64,000 bases of DNA, taken from assembly GCF_905475465.1 (NCBI RefSeq), contig NC_062255.1, forward strand, positions 496,001 to 560,000. The letters are read 5' to 3'. Under the pieces are notes generated by a model. It ran no database searches. It was not told the DNA's origin and saw only the letters and a program-made list of their open reading frames with translations. A program made the translations under genes and the position numbers. Each line of letters starts with the position of its first letter. The stretch's first letter is position 1. Below, piece after piece: positions 1 to 11,401 of this stretch. This DNA comes from Pieris napi. Its lineage: Eukaryota > Arthropoda > Insecta > Lepidoptera > Pieridae.

Positions 1-146
1 CGTCTGAAATTCAAATTAAATGCATGACCAACTTTTGCATTGATACAATAAATATTATGTTTAACATTTAGAAGACACGGAAATTAATGATTTTCATAAA
101 CGTAATAGTTACCTATAGTTACTATATGTTATTATCAATAAAAATC

Positions 147-342
147 AGTGGCTCTGCAACCTTTTTACATTATTTTTGTTAGATTTCTGTATCTGTTTCA
201 TGATCATGTGTAAATCTAATAGGCAAGTAGGTGATCAGCCTCCTGTGCCTGATACACGCTGTCGACTTTTTGGGTCTAAACAAGCTGGTTTCCTCACGAC
301 GTTTTCCTTTACCGTTCGTGCAAATGTTAAATGTTTAATAAA
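147..342 (-). repeat. tRNA-derived SINE, fragment
   Basis: Same family as the fuller copy at 40415-40700, reversed: it shares the AGGTGATCAGCCTCCTGTGCC, TTTGGGTCTAAAC and CCTCACGA...TTCACCGTTCG-type blocks. The tRNA-like head is missing. Confidence 0.7.
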
Positions 343-731
343 ATATTTAAAAGAAATCCCTTCAATAATCACCACTTTACAATTATTTTTTAAAGCACCT
401 AAACGCGGTAATTATATTCTTAATATGTTACTCAACTATAGTTTTACTATAACAAGTATTTCTGTCTTAATTTAAAATTAACGTAAATGGTAACACTTAC
501 ACCATAAAGGAAAATAAACCTACAAATTACAAAAAGCTGCTTAACTAATTACACAGCGGAAGTCTAATTGAAACAGACAGACGTAGCGTAACATATTCTC
601 AACGGATCTTCACGTCTCATCACTGGATTTATTGTATGGAGATACACTTAGATTGATTTAAATGGACGCTTCTTATGTTAGACGCTTTTTAATTTATTTT
701 CTATGTTTGTGTAATAATTTTAGAATCAGTA

Positions 732-940
732 TTGGCGTGCGAGTCATCTCATCAAGGGTCGTAGATTCGATCCCCGACTGTGCTTGGACTATATGTGTGC
801 ATTTTACACTCGCAGAAGTAAAACATCGTGAGGAAACCGGCATGTCTAAGACCAAAAAAGACGACGGCGTGAGTCAGGCACATAAGGTTTATCACTTCCC
901 TATTAGAATTGATCACGGACCACCTAAAAGGTTTAGAGTC
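732..940 (+). repeat. tRNA-derived SINE copy
   Basis: It has the tRNA-like head with B box (GTAGATTCGATCCCCGACTG), then AAACATCGTGAGGAAACCGG and the GACGGCGTGAGTCAGGCAC block. It is diverged. Confidence 0.7.
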
Positions 941-1391
941 TGGTATATAATAATTTTAGAAACGAAAGGACCAATTTTAATTGCTAATTTGCTGATCAAA
1001 TGATAAGTTAGCAAATGATAAGAGCTAAATAGCTCTAGACGTCATTAGAAATACTTTCATTGTTCGAGCCGAGCCGAATTATTTCTACACACAATATAAT
1101 TTAGATCTCCAAAGAGAAACTTTGGGAGCGCTGCCGAGAAACTCCGATTAACCAGCAGATCAAGCGACGCAGGTGGAAATGGATGATAGGCTAAACACTA
1201 AAGAGATTCCAATCATATCCCCAATCAGGCGCTTGATTGGAACCCGCAAGGAAGGAAGTGCGGCCGTTCCAAGCAAACCTGACGTCGTACAGGAGACTGA
1301 CTGTGGACCCCCTCTGCCCCATCTAGGGGTTATAAGACATTAAGTCAAATCACACACAATATCAGTAGAATCAGCGTCACTACATTTTTTG

Positions 1392-1655
1392 TTATGTTTT
1401 AGGAGGCAAACGGGCAGGAGGCTCACTTGGTGTTAAGTGATACCGCCGCCCATGGACACTCACATTGCCAGAAGGCTCGCAAATGCGTTTCCGGCCTATC
1501 AAGAATTGATACGCTCTTGTCTTGAAGGACCGTAAGTCGAATTGGTTTGGAAATACTTCAGTGGGCAGCTGGTTCCACATAGTGGTGGTGCGCGGCAAAA
1601 ACTGCCTTAAAAAACGCTCAGTTGTGGAACGACGGACGTCGAGGTGATACATTTC
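1392..1655 (-). pseudogene. LINE reverse-transcriptase 3' end, copy
   Basis: The minus strand encodes the C-terminal tail common to all these copies (YHLDVRRSTTERF, FLPRTTTMWNQLPTEVFP, AYQFL), followed by the shared end (GGTATCACTTAACACC-type reversed). A 5'-truncated non-LTR element, probably of the Jockey/R1 group. Confidence 0.75.
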
Positions 1656-2678
1656 ATCAATTCAACCAACCAATATGAACATAAAAAGTTACTTCCTTAA
1701 TATGTATTTTAATAATTCATTGAATGATGAAAAATAAAAAACTTTGACACGCACTTCGCAGTATCCTGATTCGTGTAGGTATAAAATCGACGCATAAAAT
1801 TGTCTTCACTATATTTAGATTACATCCTGCCTCGGAGTAGGGTCACCAAAAACAGTAATTTTTTACAATGAATGTAAAAAAATTGTATAAATAATGTTTT
1901 TTTTGTTATTTTGTAAATATGTAGATGAACGTATTAAGTCCGTAAAATATATTTATATTAGACTATTCCTAGTTCTAGTCCCAAGTATTACTGTTTATGT
2001 AGACCGTATCTGTCAGTTACTAGACCAGTGTTTCCCAACTTGGGGTCCACGCACCACAGGGGGGCAATATGATTGTTTAAGGGCTATTCGAAAATTAATT
2101 AAAATTATTTGGAATTTGAATTTCAGTTTTTCATTATGTTTTGAAGAATAACTTACTGTGTTTCGTTAACAATTTCCTTCCTAAAACATATCATTTAAGT
2201 TTTTTTAAATGAACAATATTTTTTTTAATATTAGAAATTATGTTACATGGAGGGAGGAATTAGAAAGGTGGTCACGGCACAAAAAAGGTTGGGAAACATT
2301 AGACGGTAGTCACTGATGATTATTAATACAAATATCGTTTTACATTGTTTACTTATTTCCCATATCTCCATTGAATAAACATCAACTGACTGCAGAGTAT
2401 TTCTAAGTAATGATACCGCAGGAATTGCAAAGCCGGAATAAATAGTGGGCTGGTCAGATTTAATAGACTTAAAACGGAATATTGAAATCATATTCCAAAT
2501 TATTAACAGATGTACACGTGTCAGCGCAAGTTGTGTAATTTATGAAATGCTTCATGCTTAGAAATGTATATTAAAAAAAGAGTATATGTACTTATGTACA
2601 CGCGTTAGAAGTTATACTTCTTTGGCGTATGGAAAAAATATTGGTTGTTTGTAAAGTAGGTTTACGATCGAGATGTTT

Positions 2679-3006
2679 ACGTGATAACGTCTTATTGGTG
2701 ATATAAGTTTTTGGGAAGTAAGGAATTAATGAAGATAACAATTTTTTCAAATTTTAAATTACATCTATCGTTTTATTCACACTTTTGATGATAAATTTCG
2801 GGTGTAAAATGACAAGTTTACTTATTCGACTATGATATACATTTTTCTTCATACATTCACGGAATGGCTGGCAGCGCTCGAGATGAGACGGGAGATCGGT
2901 CCGTCTCTCTCTCGTTATACCTGGGATCGCGCTCGTGAGGTTTTGGTGTGACACAAGTTTCTGAACATGTCACCCGACTAAAACGATTTTAAAGACGTTA
3001 TCACGT
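2679..3006. mobile_element. Possible short inverted-repeat element (328 bp)
   Basis: The 15-bp sequence ACGTGATAACGTCTT at the left recurs inverted at the right, bracketing a segment of higher GC content. No target duplication was recognised, so this is tentative. Confidence 0.35.
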
Positions 3007-3057
3007 CAAAAATCAGTATTTGATGGCGGCGCTAGAGTTTTTTTAGGGCCTCAGATT

Positions 3058-3270
3058 ATCTCAATCTAATAGGCAGTTAGGTGATCAGCCACCTGTGCCT
3101 GACACGTCGTCGAGTTTATGGGTCTAGGGCAACCCGATTTCCTCACGATGTTTTTCTTCACCGTTCGAAGTTATGTTAAATTGACACATAGAAAGCAAGT
3201 CCATTGGTGCACAGCCGGGGATAAATCCTACGTCATCAGGGATGAGTCGCACGCTGATGACAATACCGAA
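3058..3270 (-). repeat. tRNA-derived SINE copy
   Basis: A reversed copy with the ACCTGTGCCTGACACG block, TTTCCTCACGATGTTTTTC and the tRNA-like head near 3220-3260. Confidence 0.7.
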
Positions 3271-3301
3271 ACTGCTTTTGCCTTATATACGGTTTAAAAT
3301 T

Positions 3302-3556
3302 GTCACTGTAAAATGATAACCTCGTATGTCAAAAAACCATTTATTTTTTGTTCTTAGACTCTTATGTCATTTAACTGGTATAATCATGAAGTAAGGACTT
3401 ATTTATGTTGTTAATAAATAAGTCCTTTTTACCATCTAAAACTATGGACAAAAACACATAATAATATTTTAACGAACATTGACGAAATGAAACATTTTTT
3501 TCGTATCCTGTAATGTTTGGTTCTCTGGACATACGAGGTTATCATTCTACAGCGAC
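3302..3556. mobile_element. Inverted-repeat MITE (255 bp)
   Basis: Ends GTCACTGTAAAATGATAACC and (reversed) GTCGCTGTAGAATGATAACC continue to match for about 29 bp. Inside is a 13-bp-stem hairpin (3393-3427). Target duplication is unclear. Confidence 0.6.
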
Positions 3557-4225
3557 GAAATGTTTTATGTAAATAATATTCTTACCCACTCTACAGTAGT
3601 AATTGTAAATTAAGAACCCACTAATTCTTATTTTTGAACCTTTAAGAATAAATGGATTTTGAAACAACATCCAACCATAATGGAAATCATATACCGCATA
3701 AGGAACACGCAAAATCAAGACTCGAACGCTCTCTCTAAATAAATATTTAACGAATTGATATCCAACTTCATGCTAACATGACATTAGATTAGAATAGGCC
3801 ACGGGTCAGACCGATCAGCACAGGAAGTACTTTATCAAGTATTGTATTGAGATGTTCAAACGTCGACCTGTGCTACCTTTGTCAAGACTTGAATAAAACT
3901 TCTTAATACCCAAAGACAATAAGACTTCAACCGAACTGCCCACAAAATGATTTCACGGATTTAACTATACCTAGTAATTTGCCAAGAACATTTACGTTCA
4001 AACCGTGATTCAAATAGTTTAAGCTTATGGTACGTTTGTAAGTAATATTTATACAGATAATAAAGGTTATGATTTCATATAGAATGTTCAGTTTCACGGT
4101 CATACTACATACTCGTATGTTGTATGGGAAGGATAAAGTAACCTCTAAGAAGCTTGCTGTGAAGGCGAGACGGTATCTTATTCTTGGCCGCTACTTGCAA
4201 CTCTATACAGAGCAAATTCGTACCA

Positions 4226-4310
4226 CATGGAAAGGCCTTAAAAGGCCGGCAACGCACTCGCGAGCCGTTTGGCAATGTAGCTATGTAAATAGCCTCCTAC
4301 CCGTTTGTTA
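4226..4310 (+). repeat. LINE 3' end fragment
   Basis: AAGGCCGGCAACGCACTCGC and the following GTTTGGCAATG...CTCCTACCCGTTTG match the 3' end of the family seen at 9481-9740. Confidence 0.55.
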
Positions 4311-4738
4311 TATATATTTTATTTTTTATGAACAGCTACATCTAGATTTTTCTTTAACCGTGATCAGTCGTACCGTGGGTCCTTCACCACACGAAAAAGT
4401 TAATTGCCTATATAGGAATGTATATTTTTAAGATTCGAATTCTAGCGGTCACATTTTGTTGACACTGCTTCATAATTTCTTCCTAAATTCCCATCGAATT
4501 AACAAATAACGTGCTAAAAAATCACAAGCTAATAAAAACGTGTCCTCTCGGAAGTACTTGTCAGAGGTACTTGAGGGCTTTAGGAAGTTAGCGACAACGC
4601 TGATGTCGCAAAATTCAATAGGGCTCCATGCGATTATTTACCAGTAGTTTTGACAAATAGTCAATTTCTTTTTACAATAAAGTTCACAAAACAGAGTGCG
4701 ACTTTACTTGAACTATGGCCTATACAATAATTATAGCT

Positions 4739-5460
4739 ACTTAGGGTCGATTCGACCAAACAAGAGTAAATCTTAATCTTAGAATAAATCGTCAGTTAAT
4801 CGAGAGTAAATCAATTTTACGTTTTACCAACTAGAAATTCTAAGAATAGTGGGCTTATTCGGGAATTGCTACTATACCGCCGTTTCGCACGGAATAACAG
4901 CTATTCCTAGAATAATTTAATGGCGTCAGTCAGTCCAATCAGCTGATTTCTGTCATTTCACAAATATGTATTCTGTGTTTTAATTTCAAGTCAACGCAAC
5001 GCACTAAATTAATAGTCTAGCATTGTATAATGAAACGTTTAAACAATTTATTATTTATTTATTTGTTTTTAGATTTTTTATTTTCTATAATATTAGAATG
5101 AAATTCAACTGGGCTCAACAGAAGTTCCTTTTTAGACGAAAGCCTCAAACAAACAAGAAATAAAAACTTTTTGTTGTCGTTTGACACCTGTTAAAATCTA
5201 CTTTTTCACACTATAATACGGCAAAATCGAGTTGACATGATGTATGCTCTTACACTGTCCCGTTGTAGAACAACATTTATTTGCCGAGATTTATTTTCGT
5301 TCACCATTCTCTTGCTATTCGCGTATTGTTATTCCTAGCACAATTATACTATCGATTACGTGGACAAACGACTATAGATTTACTCGAGATTAAAATCATG
5401 GAATTGATTATTCTTGGTATAGTTACTCGTGTATAAATTGAAGTTTGGTCGACCCTAAGT
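4739..5460. mobile_element. Inverted-repeat element (~722 bp)
   Basis: Ends ACTTAGGGTCGATTCGACCA and GTTTGGTCGACCCTAAGT are inverted relatives, one with a 5-bp insertion. Subterminal sequence is loosely mirrored. No coding remnant or clear target duplication was seen. Confidence 0.5.
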
Positions 5461-7729
5461 GACTTAATTCTCTACAATACTAAGTCAAACTCGAAATATC
5501 TTTATTCATACAGGTAAATAGGCCTCAACTAAGGTAATGTTAATTAACAGTATAAGTGTTCTATGTTTTGACACTATGTTCGTGTTTCCGACCGCACTTG
5601 CACTTATATTCACTACACTAGGTCTATTAACTCAAAAGGTTTAGTTCTCTTTAGGCGCCTTGTTCCTGTTGTATCAAGAAGTTGGATTGCCTTAGCATTC
5701 TGTCATTACTCAAATACATTTAAGTGTTTTTTAAACGCCATAAACACGTATTCAGTTTCTCCTTTAAACTTAAAACTAATTTTGTAGTTTATTAAAGAAT
5801 CATCAATCAATAAACCTCTGCTCAATGGACAGTTTTAATCATGCTTTAAATGGCAACACAAATAAACTTACGATGTCATTAAAAGCTACTTCTTCTATAT
5901 AACTAGTCTAGACTTTCAGGATGATGGAAATTCTATAAAATATCAAAATAGACATTACTCCAGTAACATAATAGTTTCTTTAACATTAAAATGCGGAAGA
6001 GTCTGGAAGGAAGCGATGCATTAAACTGCGAACTCACGCCTTCTTGGAAATATTATCGTTCATAGAGAGATGTTGTATAGATTTCTATAGAACAGAGGGC
6101 AGGATACTCACCTGATGTTAAGTGATACCGCCTCGTCCATAGACATAGCTTGTTTGGCTTTAAAAAAGAAGAGAGAGAGAGAGAAGCCAAGAACTTCATA
6201 TTCAAATTACAGATATTAAAATTTAAGTTGCAGTAGGTGGTCCAGTCTGATAAGTGCAACTAAAAGGTCTTCAACCGAAATCTAATTTGTTACGTAAATA
6301 TCAATTAGGCTTGCACACACCGTGTACAGCTGCGTACATAATTTGTTTTGTGCTCTGGTTACTTATATAGGGTAAACGGGATAAATTATCTTTCGTATGA
6401 AATTATTACGTATGGGAAGACGATAGGCCCGCTATGGAGGATAGCTCAGGACTGACTACAGTGGAACAATCTGGAGGAGGCCTATGTCGGAAGACAAGCA
6501 AACACCGAAGAAGATTTATTATAATAAATGAGTAAAGTAAATTCATAAGATTAGTTATTAGGTGTAAGAACTTGGTTGTTTGAAGTAAAGGGTTTGTCAT
6601 TCATTCATTGACGTGTGAGGCTATGGTATTCCAAATGGCTTATGTTTAAAACTGTAAGCACGTAGTTCTAACCGACTTCTAAATAACCGAAGGAGGAGGG
6701 TATCAATTGTAAGTTTGTGTGTTTTACGTAACATAAACAGAATTTTCTACTTTTTCTCCCATAAAACAGTAGAATTGAAATGTAAAATTGTGAAGTTAAA
6801 ATTTTTTTTAATAATTTTCTGCTTCATTTATATGCAATCACGATCGAAATTTTACAGCAATTGATAATTAGAAACAATTGAAATGAACAACTTACGCGGT
6901 CGCTTGCGCACAATATTAGATCATCATTTCTTATAACCCTGATAAGACTTAATGGATGGGCAAATTTTTAACAACTTATTCTTAGTTCTTTATTAAAATA
7001 ATTCAACAGTTGTAATTTATTTAGACCCCATTTCTTCATTCGGATGTTATTTATATAATATTGAACTTGGCTTCCATGTCACAGTTATATTTTGACTGGA
7101 TCTTTTTAATAAAATGTGTAGATTAGCTCTTGGGTTTGTGCACACTGCACGGTCTTGGACAAACTCAAGATTGGGCGTCGCACGATTAACTCACGAGGCC
7201 AACACTAAGCAGTGTTAGTAATTACGAGCGTAATTAAATATATAACTAAAAGAAAATTGTAAACATCAATAAGAAATTTGTTCATACCTCTCAAGTGCCT
7301 TTAGCGCACACCAGTACATTTTCCATTCAATAAACGACCCGTGATATCTCGAGTATCCTAATGTAACAAATGCATCTGGTCCGCCGTTACCGTACGCCGT
7401 TATCAGTACAATTTAACTGAATTAGCGTATTACACACTTCCTACTTCAATGATACGTGTTTATATCAATGATGTATGTAGAATATACCTACAATGTTAAC
7501 GAAAGATTTTTAATATATATACGTATATATTAAAAAAGGACGATTAAAAACTAATTTGTGTGTATATGTTAAAACAAAGCTCCACGGTCTGTGGACCGAT
7601 TTGAATGTTCGGGGTGTCTGAGATTTCTAATGAATAGCCTAATAAAATCATTAATTTGGTTTGGCTTAATTTTTCTTCATTCTTTGATTTTCATTGGCTG
7701 ACGATATTATAAAGAATTCTCGAGAGAAA
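5461..7729. other. Non-coding stretch without recognised genes
   Basis: AT-rich, apart from one LINE end fragment (6085-6140), a (GA)n run near 6172-6185 and a near-palindrome around 7510-7540. No exon-like frame with splice sites was seen. It may be an intron of, or flank to, the coiled-coil gene. Confidence 0.5.
6085..6140 (-). repeat. LINE 3' end fragment
   Basis: Only the terminal piece, with CTCACCTGATGTTAAGTGAT, is left of the same LINE family. Confidence 0.55.
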
Positions 7730-8060
7730 TGGATGGAAGAAGACAAAAAACAGATCCAAATGGAAAGTTCAGGAGACCCAAAAACAAGACACGAAACAAG
7801 AAAAATTAACAATAACTACCTAAGTGTATAATAACAAAACTAACATCCATTTGAATTGTAAATTTTATTGTAAACGTATTAAAGTGGATTTATTTTTATT
7901 TAGCCAAAAAGGTTACTTGGAATAGCCCATGAAATGGAAATATGTAAGACAAAAGATGGGAAGAAAAATGAAATAAAAGAGATAGCAGGGAAAGATTGGA
8001 AAATAGTAGCGAAGATAAGAGACATGACTCTATTGGAGGTCAAACTGTACTAAATCACCT
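7730..8060 (+). pseudogene. RTE/Jockey-type LINE C-terminal remnant
   Basis: A broken frame contains IKEIAGKDWKIVAKIRDMT, the tail seen in many LINE reverse transcriptases before their stop (family form: DEI..IAG.DW...A.DR). A related piece lies at 57290-57430. Confidence 0.45.
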
Positions 8061-8174
8061 TCAATATAATGTTTAATGTTTAAAGAACTTTATTTCTCAT
8101 TAAAATTTTTTTTTTACATGAGAAACTTAGTATATACAAACGAGATACACGTCGCCATCAGACAGCCGTCCTAA

Positions 8175-8911
8175 TGGCGCGTCTAAACGGGCCATGTTTT
8201 GCTGCAATTGATGGCTGCAACACTGTGGCCGGCAACATTGCAAACAATAGCAGCTACACTATGCAATATTGCAGTAATGTTCCGGCCATATAGCCAAACA
8301 TGTTTTGTATAGCCACATATGGCCGATATTGCCCCGATGGGTGGCCGGACGATCGCTAGGCTATCGAATTCAACTGCAATATTGCACAGCCAGTTCTATT
8401 GTTGTTTCAGTCACTCTCTTTGCTATGGCACAGTGTATCCTTTTCTACGCGACATGACGTTTGCTATGAGTGAAGTGTGCCTGTTGCTATATTCTGTGTT
8501 TTGCGATCAGCTGTATTTGACGTTAGATTACTACGTAAAAATTACTGCTTTTGACATTCTAGTTGTTGAATAATTTATTATCAAGACTTATTTCTAGACT
8601 CAAATTGTCTACAGTTTCACGCCTATTTAAGTAAGGTCGAATCCACAATCTCTTCTTTTTCTGTTTCTTTTTTAAAACAATATAAGCTGCTGGGACAAGT
8701 GTGATTTCGTCAGCCATTGTTGCCGGTTTGTGTAGCCCGTTTAGGAGTCTGCATCATGGGCCATACTATTGCAGACATATTGCAACACATTGCCCAGCCA
8801 TAGATTGTTCGGCCATCAGCTGCATTAAAATATTTTTCTAATGGCCGGACAATTAGTTGCCAACAGTGCAGCCATCAATTGCAGCAAAACATGGCCCGTT
8901 TAGACGCGCCA
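8175..8911. mobile_element. Harbinger-type non-autonomous DNA transposon (737 bp)
   Basis: Perfect terminal inverted repeats of about 45 bp (starting TGGCGCGTCTAAACGGGCC) are flanked by 3-bp duplications TAA (8172-8174, 8912-8914), as expected for PIF/Harbinger elements. Subterminal regions are dense in GGCCGG/TTGCAA-type short repeats. The centre keeps a short minus-strand frame resembling the start of a Harbinger transposase. Confidence 0.75.
8559..8717 (-). pseudogene. Remnant of a Harbinger-type transposase N-terminus
   Basis: A 52-residue frame from ATG 8717 inside the inverted-repeat element contains KKKRLWIRPYLNRRET, then LSLEISLDNKLF. Harbinger transposases begin in the same way, with an R.WVRPWL-type stretch and a short acidic/hydrophobic segment. 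The rest of the transposase is missing, consistent with an internally deleted element. The assignment rests on this short motif and the TAA target duplication. Confidence 0.5.
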
Positions 8912-9480
8912 TAATAATATACTAGGCTCATTGCAATATGTATCTTTAATGCCCTTTTGAATTGATTAAACACGCTAATTTTACGAATTTTAGACGGTAA
9001 TTGATTAAATATTTGCAATATAGTACTCGAATAAAAATAAAAATTTCATTTCAGATATATAAAAACACGATAATTATTTACTTCATTATTGGAATCGCTA
9101 TTGATAGTTACAGAATAACGCTGATAATACGTTTCTACATAAAAATTCCAATCATCTGATTTCCTTGGAACCTCTCCGTCAATCGACTGGCTTCAATCAA
9201 CGACGCGTCAGTCACGGCTGTGGTAGCGCCACAAAACAAATAGCGATCAAATGATGGCCAAACATACAGCCATAGAAATTGAGTAAGATTGTTGGAAAAA
9301 ACGCTCGGTATTTAATTAAATACATGGTCATAGAACAATATATTCTCTCTCTCTTCGGTAGCTCATGTCTGACAGTCGTGGTCAACAAGGAAACATTTGG
9401 AGCGGACAAACTGTTTCCACCAGTTTCTGTCCAGCGCCTCTCTTAGTGTGCAGTTTTGAGGATGAAACATTTTTTTTTTT

Positions 9481-9740
9481 ATAGAACGGGGGGCAAACGG
9501 GCAGGAGGCTCACCTGATGTTAAGTGATTCCACCGCCCATAGACACTCTCAATGCCAGAGGGCTCGCGAGTGCGTTGCCGGCCTTTTAAGAATTGGTACG
9601 CTCTTTTCTTGAAGGACCCTAAGTCGAATTGGTTCGGAAATACTTCAGTGGGCAGCTGGTTCCACAAAGTGGTGGTGCGCGGCAAAAACTGCCCTGAAAA
9701 ACGCTCAGTTGTGGAACGGCGGACGTCGAGGTGATACGGG
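9481..9740 (-). pseudogene. LINE reverse-transcriptase 3' end, best-preserved copy
   Basis: An open tail of about 85 residues includes YHLDVRRSTTERFSGQ, LPRTTTLWNQLPTEVFP and FKKRAYQFLKGRQR. A T-run at 9471-9480 marks the 3' end in element orientation. Confidence 0.8.
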
Positions 9741-9784
9741 AGTAATTGAAATGAAATCATCAGTATATTTCATTATTTAAGCGA

Positions 9785-10040
9785 TATTTAGCTGCGGCAG
9801 GAGGACCTGCTGCAGTGGTGTGGCGCGGCCTGCTTTAAGAAACGCTCAAGTTGTGGAACGACGGACGTCAATGTGATACTGATGGTATTTTGTATTCTGT
9901 CTTAACGTCTGATAATGAAGCTCAACTGCAGGTATTATTAGTCCGGACAACTGCCCTGAACACTCTTAATGGTATGTGAAAGAGGATGCAGAGTCTCTAC
10001 TCAACGCCAAGGGATCAAGACGCACGGAAAGCGACTGGTC
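9785..10040 (-). pseudogene. Second LINE fragment of the same family
   Basis: It repeats the GTTGTGGAACGACGGACGTC block and then the region just 5' of it (GAACACTCTTAATGG, TCTCTACTCAACGCCAAGG), which recurs at 35870-35960. So it is a separate, more 5' reaching copy next to 9481-9740. Confidence 0.6.
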
Positions 10041-10554
10041 ATTGACGATACGAATCTCTCTTCGTTCAATACGATTTACAGTTTATGATAATTTAATAAA
10101 AGATAATAAATATAAACAGCATCATGCAGCGTTTATTTTAGACCTACTAAAATTTACTCTGTGCTGCAAACCAATAAAACGGGTTAATTCGACACGGCAA
10201 CCAACAAGATCTAATATAGAGGGTAGTCTATAAATAAAGGCCACCCTCGCATTCTCGACGCGTGACTCGTATGATTCGCTCTAACCATAAATCCATGATA
10301 CGCGACTAATTTAACCCTATACCAGAAACTGGTTTAAATTTAACTAGACACCTAAAATATTGTTTTTTTTTTTGCTAAAAGCATACTCAGAGTCAGTCTC
10401 ACTTGTTTATTAAAACTACAAGTAATAAACATAGTATTAAGTTAACGTTAAATTTATACTAATACTAAAACCGTTTACGACGACATCGTTTAGAACAACA
10501 TACCGGTTATATTGACCAAAATTAAAATTAAAATCTCGTCCAAAAAATAAAAAT

Positions 10555-10712
10555 AAAATGTTAGGGGTTGACAACCCTTATCACTTAGGGGTATGAAAAA
10601 TAGATAGTAGCCAATTCTCAGGCCTACTTAATATGACTATAAAAATTGGTCAAGCCGTTTCGGAGGAGTACGGTTACTAACATTGTGACACGAGGATTTT
10701 ATATATAAGATT
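10555..10712 (+). repeat. RTE-type LINE/SINE 3' end
   Basis: GGGGTTGACAACCCTTATCACTTAGGGGTATG through TTGGTCAAGCCGTTTCGGAG and ACACGAGGATTTTATATATA resembles the widespread insect RTE 3' terminus. Confidence 0.5.
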
Positions 10713-11401
10713 TTGTTAATGTTGCAAACTCTTATGCATGTATAATAATAATTGTTTTGTGACCTTCGGGCGATCCGAAGGTGTGGGGGCCTGATGACCT
10801 GTAACACAGGTACTCTTACCAGGCATCAATCTCACACAAACAAGCATTTCCTTCTATTATAAATAACGGTTGCTTCATTTTAATAAGAAAAATAAAGATT
10901 ATTATTAAAACTATTCCTTGCGTGATTCATGTTTTCTTTTGTCCGACAGATATATAAACAAATGCATAAATGATTAAACGAAACTAGATAGACAATATAC
11001 AAACATACGTTCATTTTCTCAACGCTTGACGTTGAATTCAGAAACATCGTCTCACTTAAAATGTACAATATTTTGTTAGAAAGTAGTGTTTGTGGGTTAG
11101 GTTCAGGGCTTAATAGTAAGGAATGAAAGATTTTATCAAGTGTTTCAGGTCATTACAAATGATTTTTGTACATAATAAAATGAACCTTAATTCAAAGTAA
11201 TAAAGATCATAATAATTCACGAGAACTCATATTAACAATAAAAAAGCTATAGGCTCAGTATAACTTATTTAATAAAGGCTTTATATGAAATGGTAACCAT
11301 GGTAACCAACGGTATTATACACGTATTATAGAGACATTTTTAAAAACAGTTATGGAGGTTAATTTAAATCTGATGTGTTCTATATATATCATTACAAATA
11401 C
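10713..11401. other. Non-coding stretch, probably intron of the coiled-coil gene
   Basis: It lies after the last visible exon's donor. No further coiled-coil coding exon was found between here and position 1, so the next exon is likely off the left edge. Confidence 0.5.

Noticed and set aside
176..475. Plus-strand frame at the left edge
   Set aside because: It overlaps a reversed SINE fragment and has no exon-like features.
7505..7542. AT-rich palindrome as a structured RNA
   Set aside because: It is imperfect and low-complexity, expected by chance in such AT-rich sequence.
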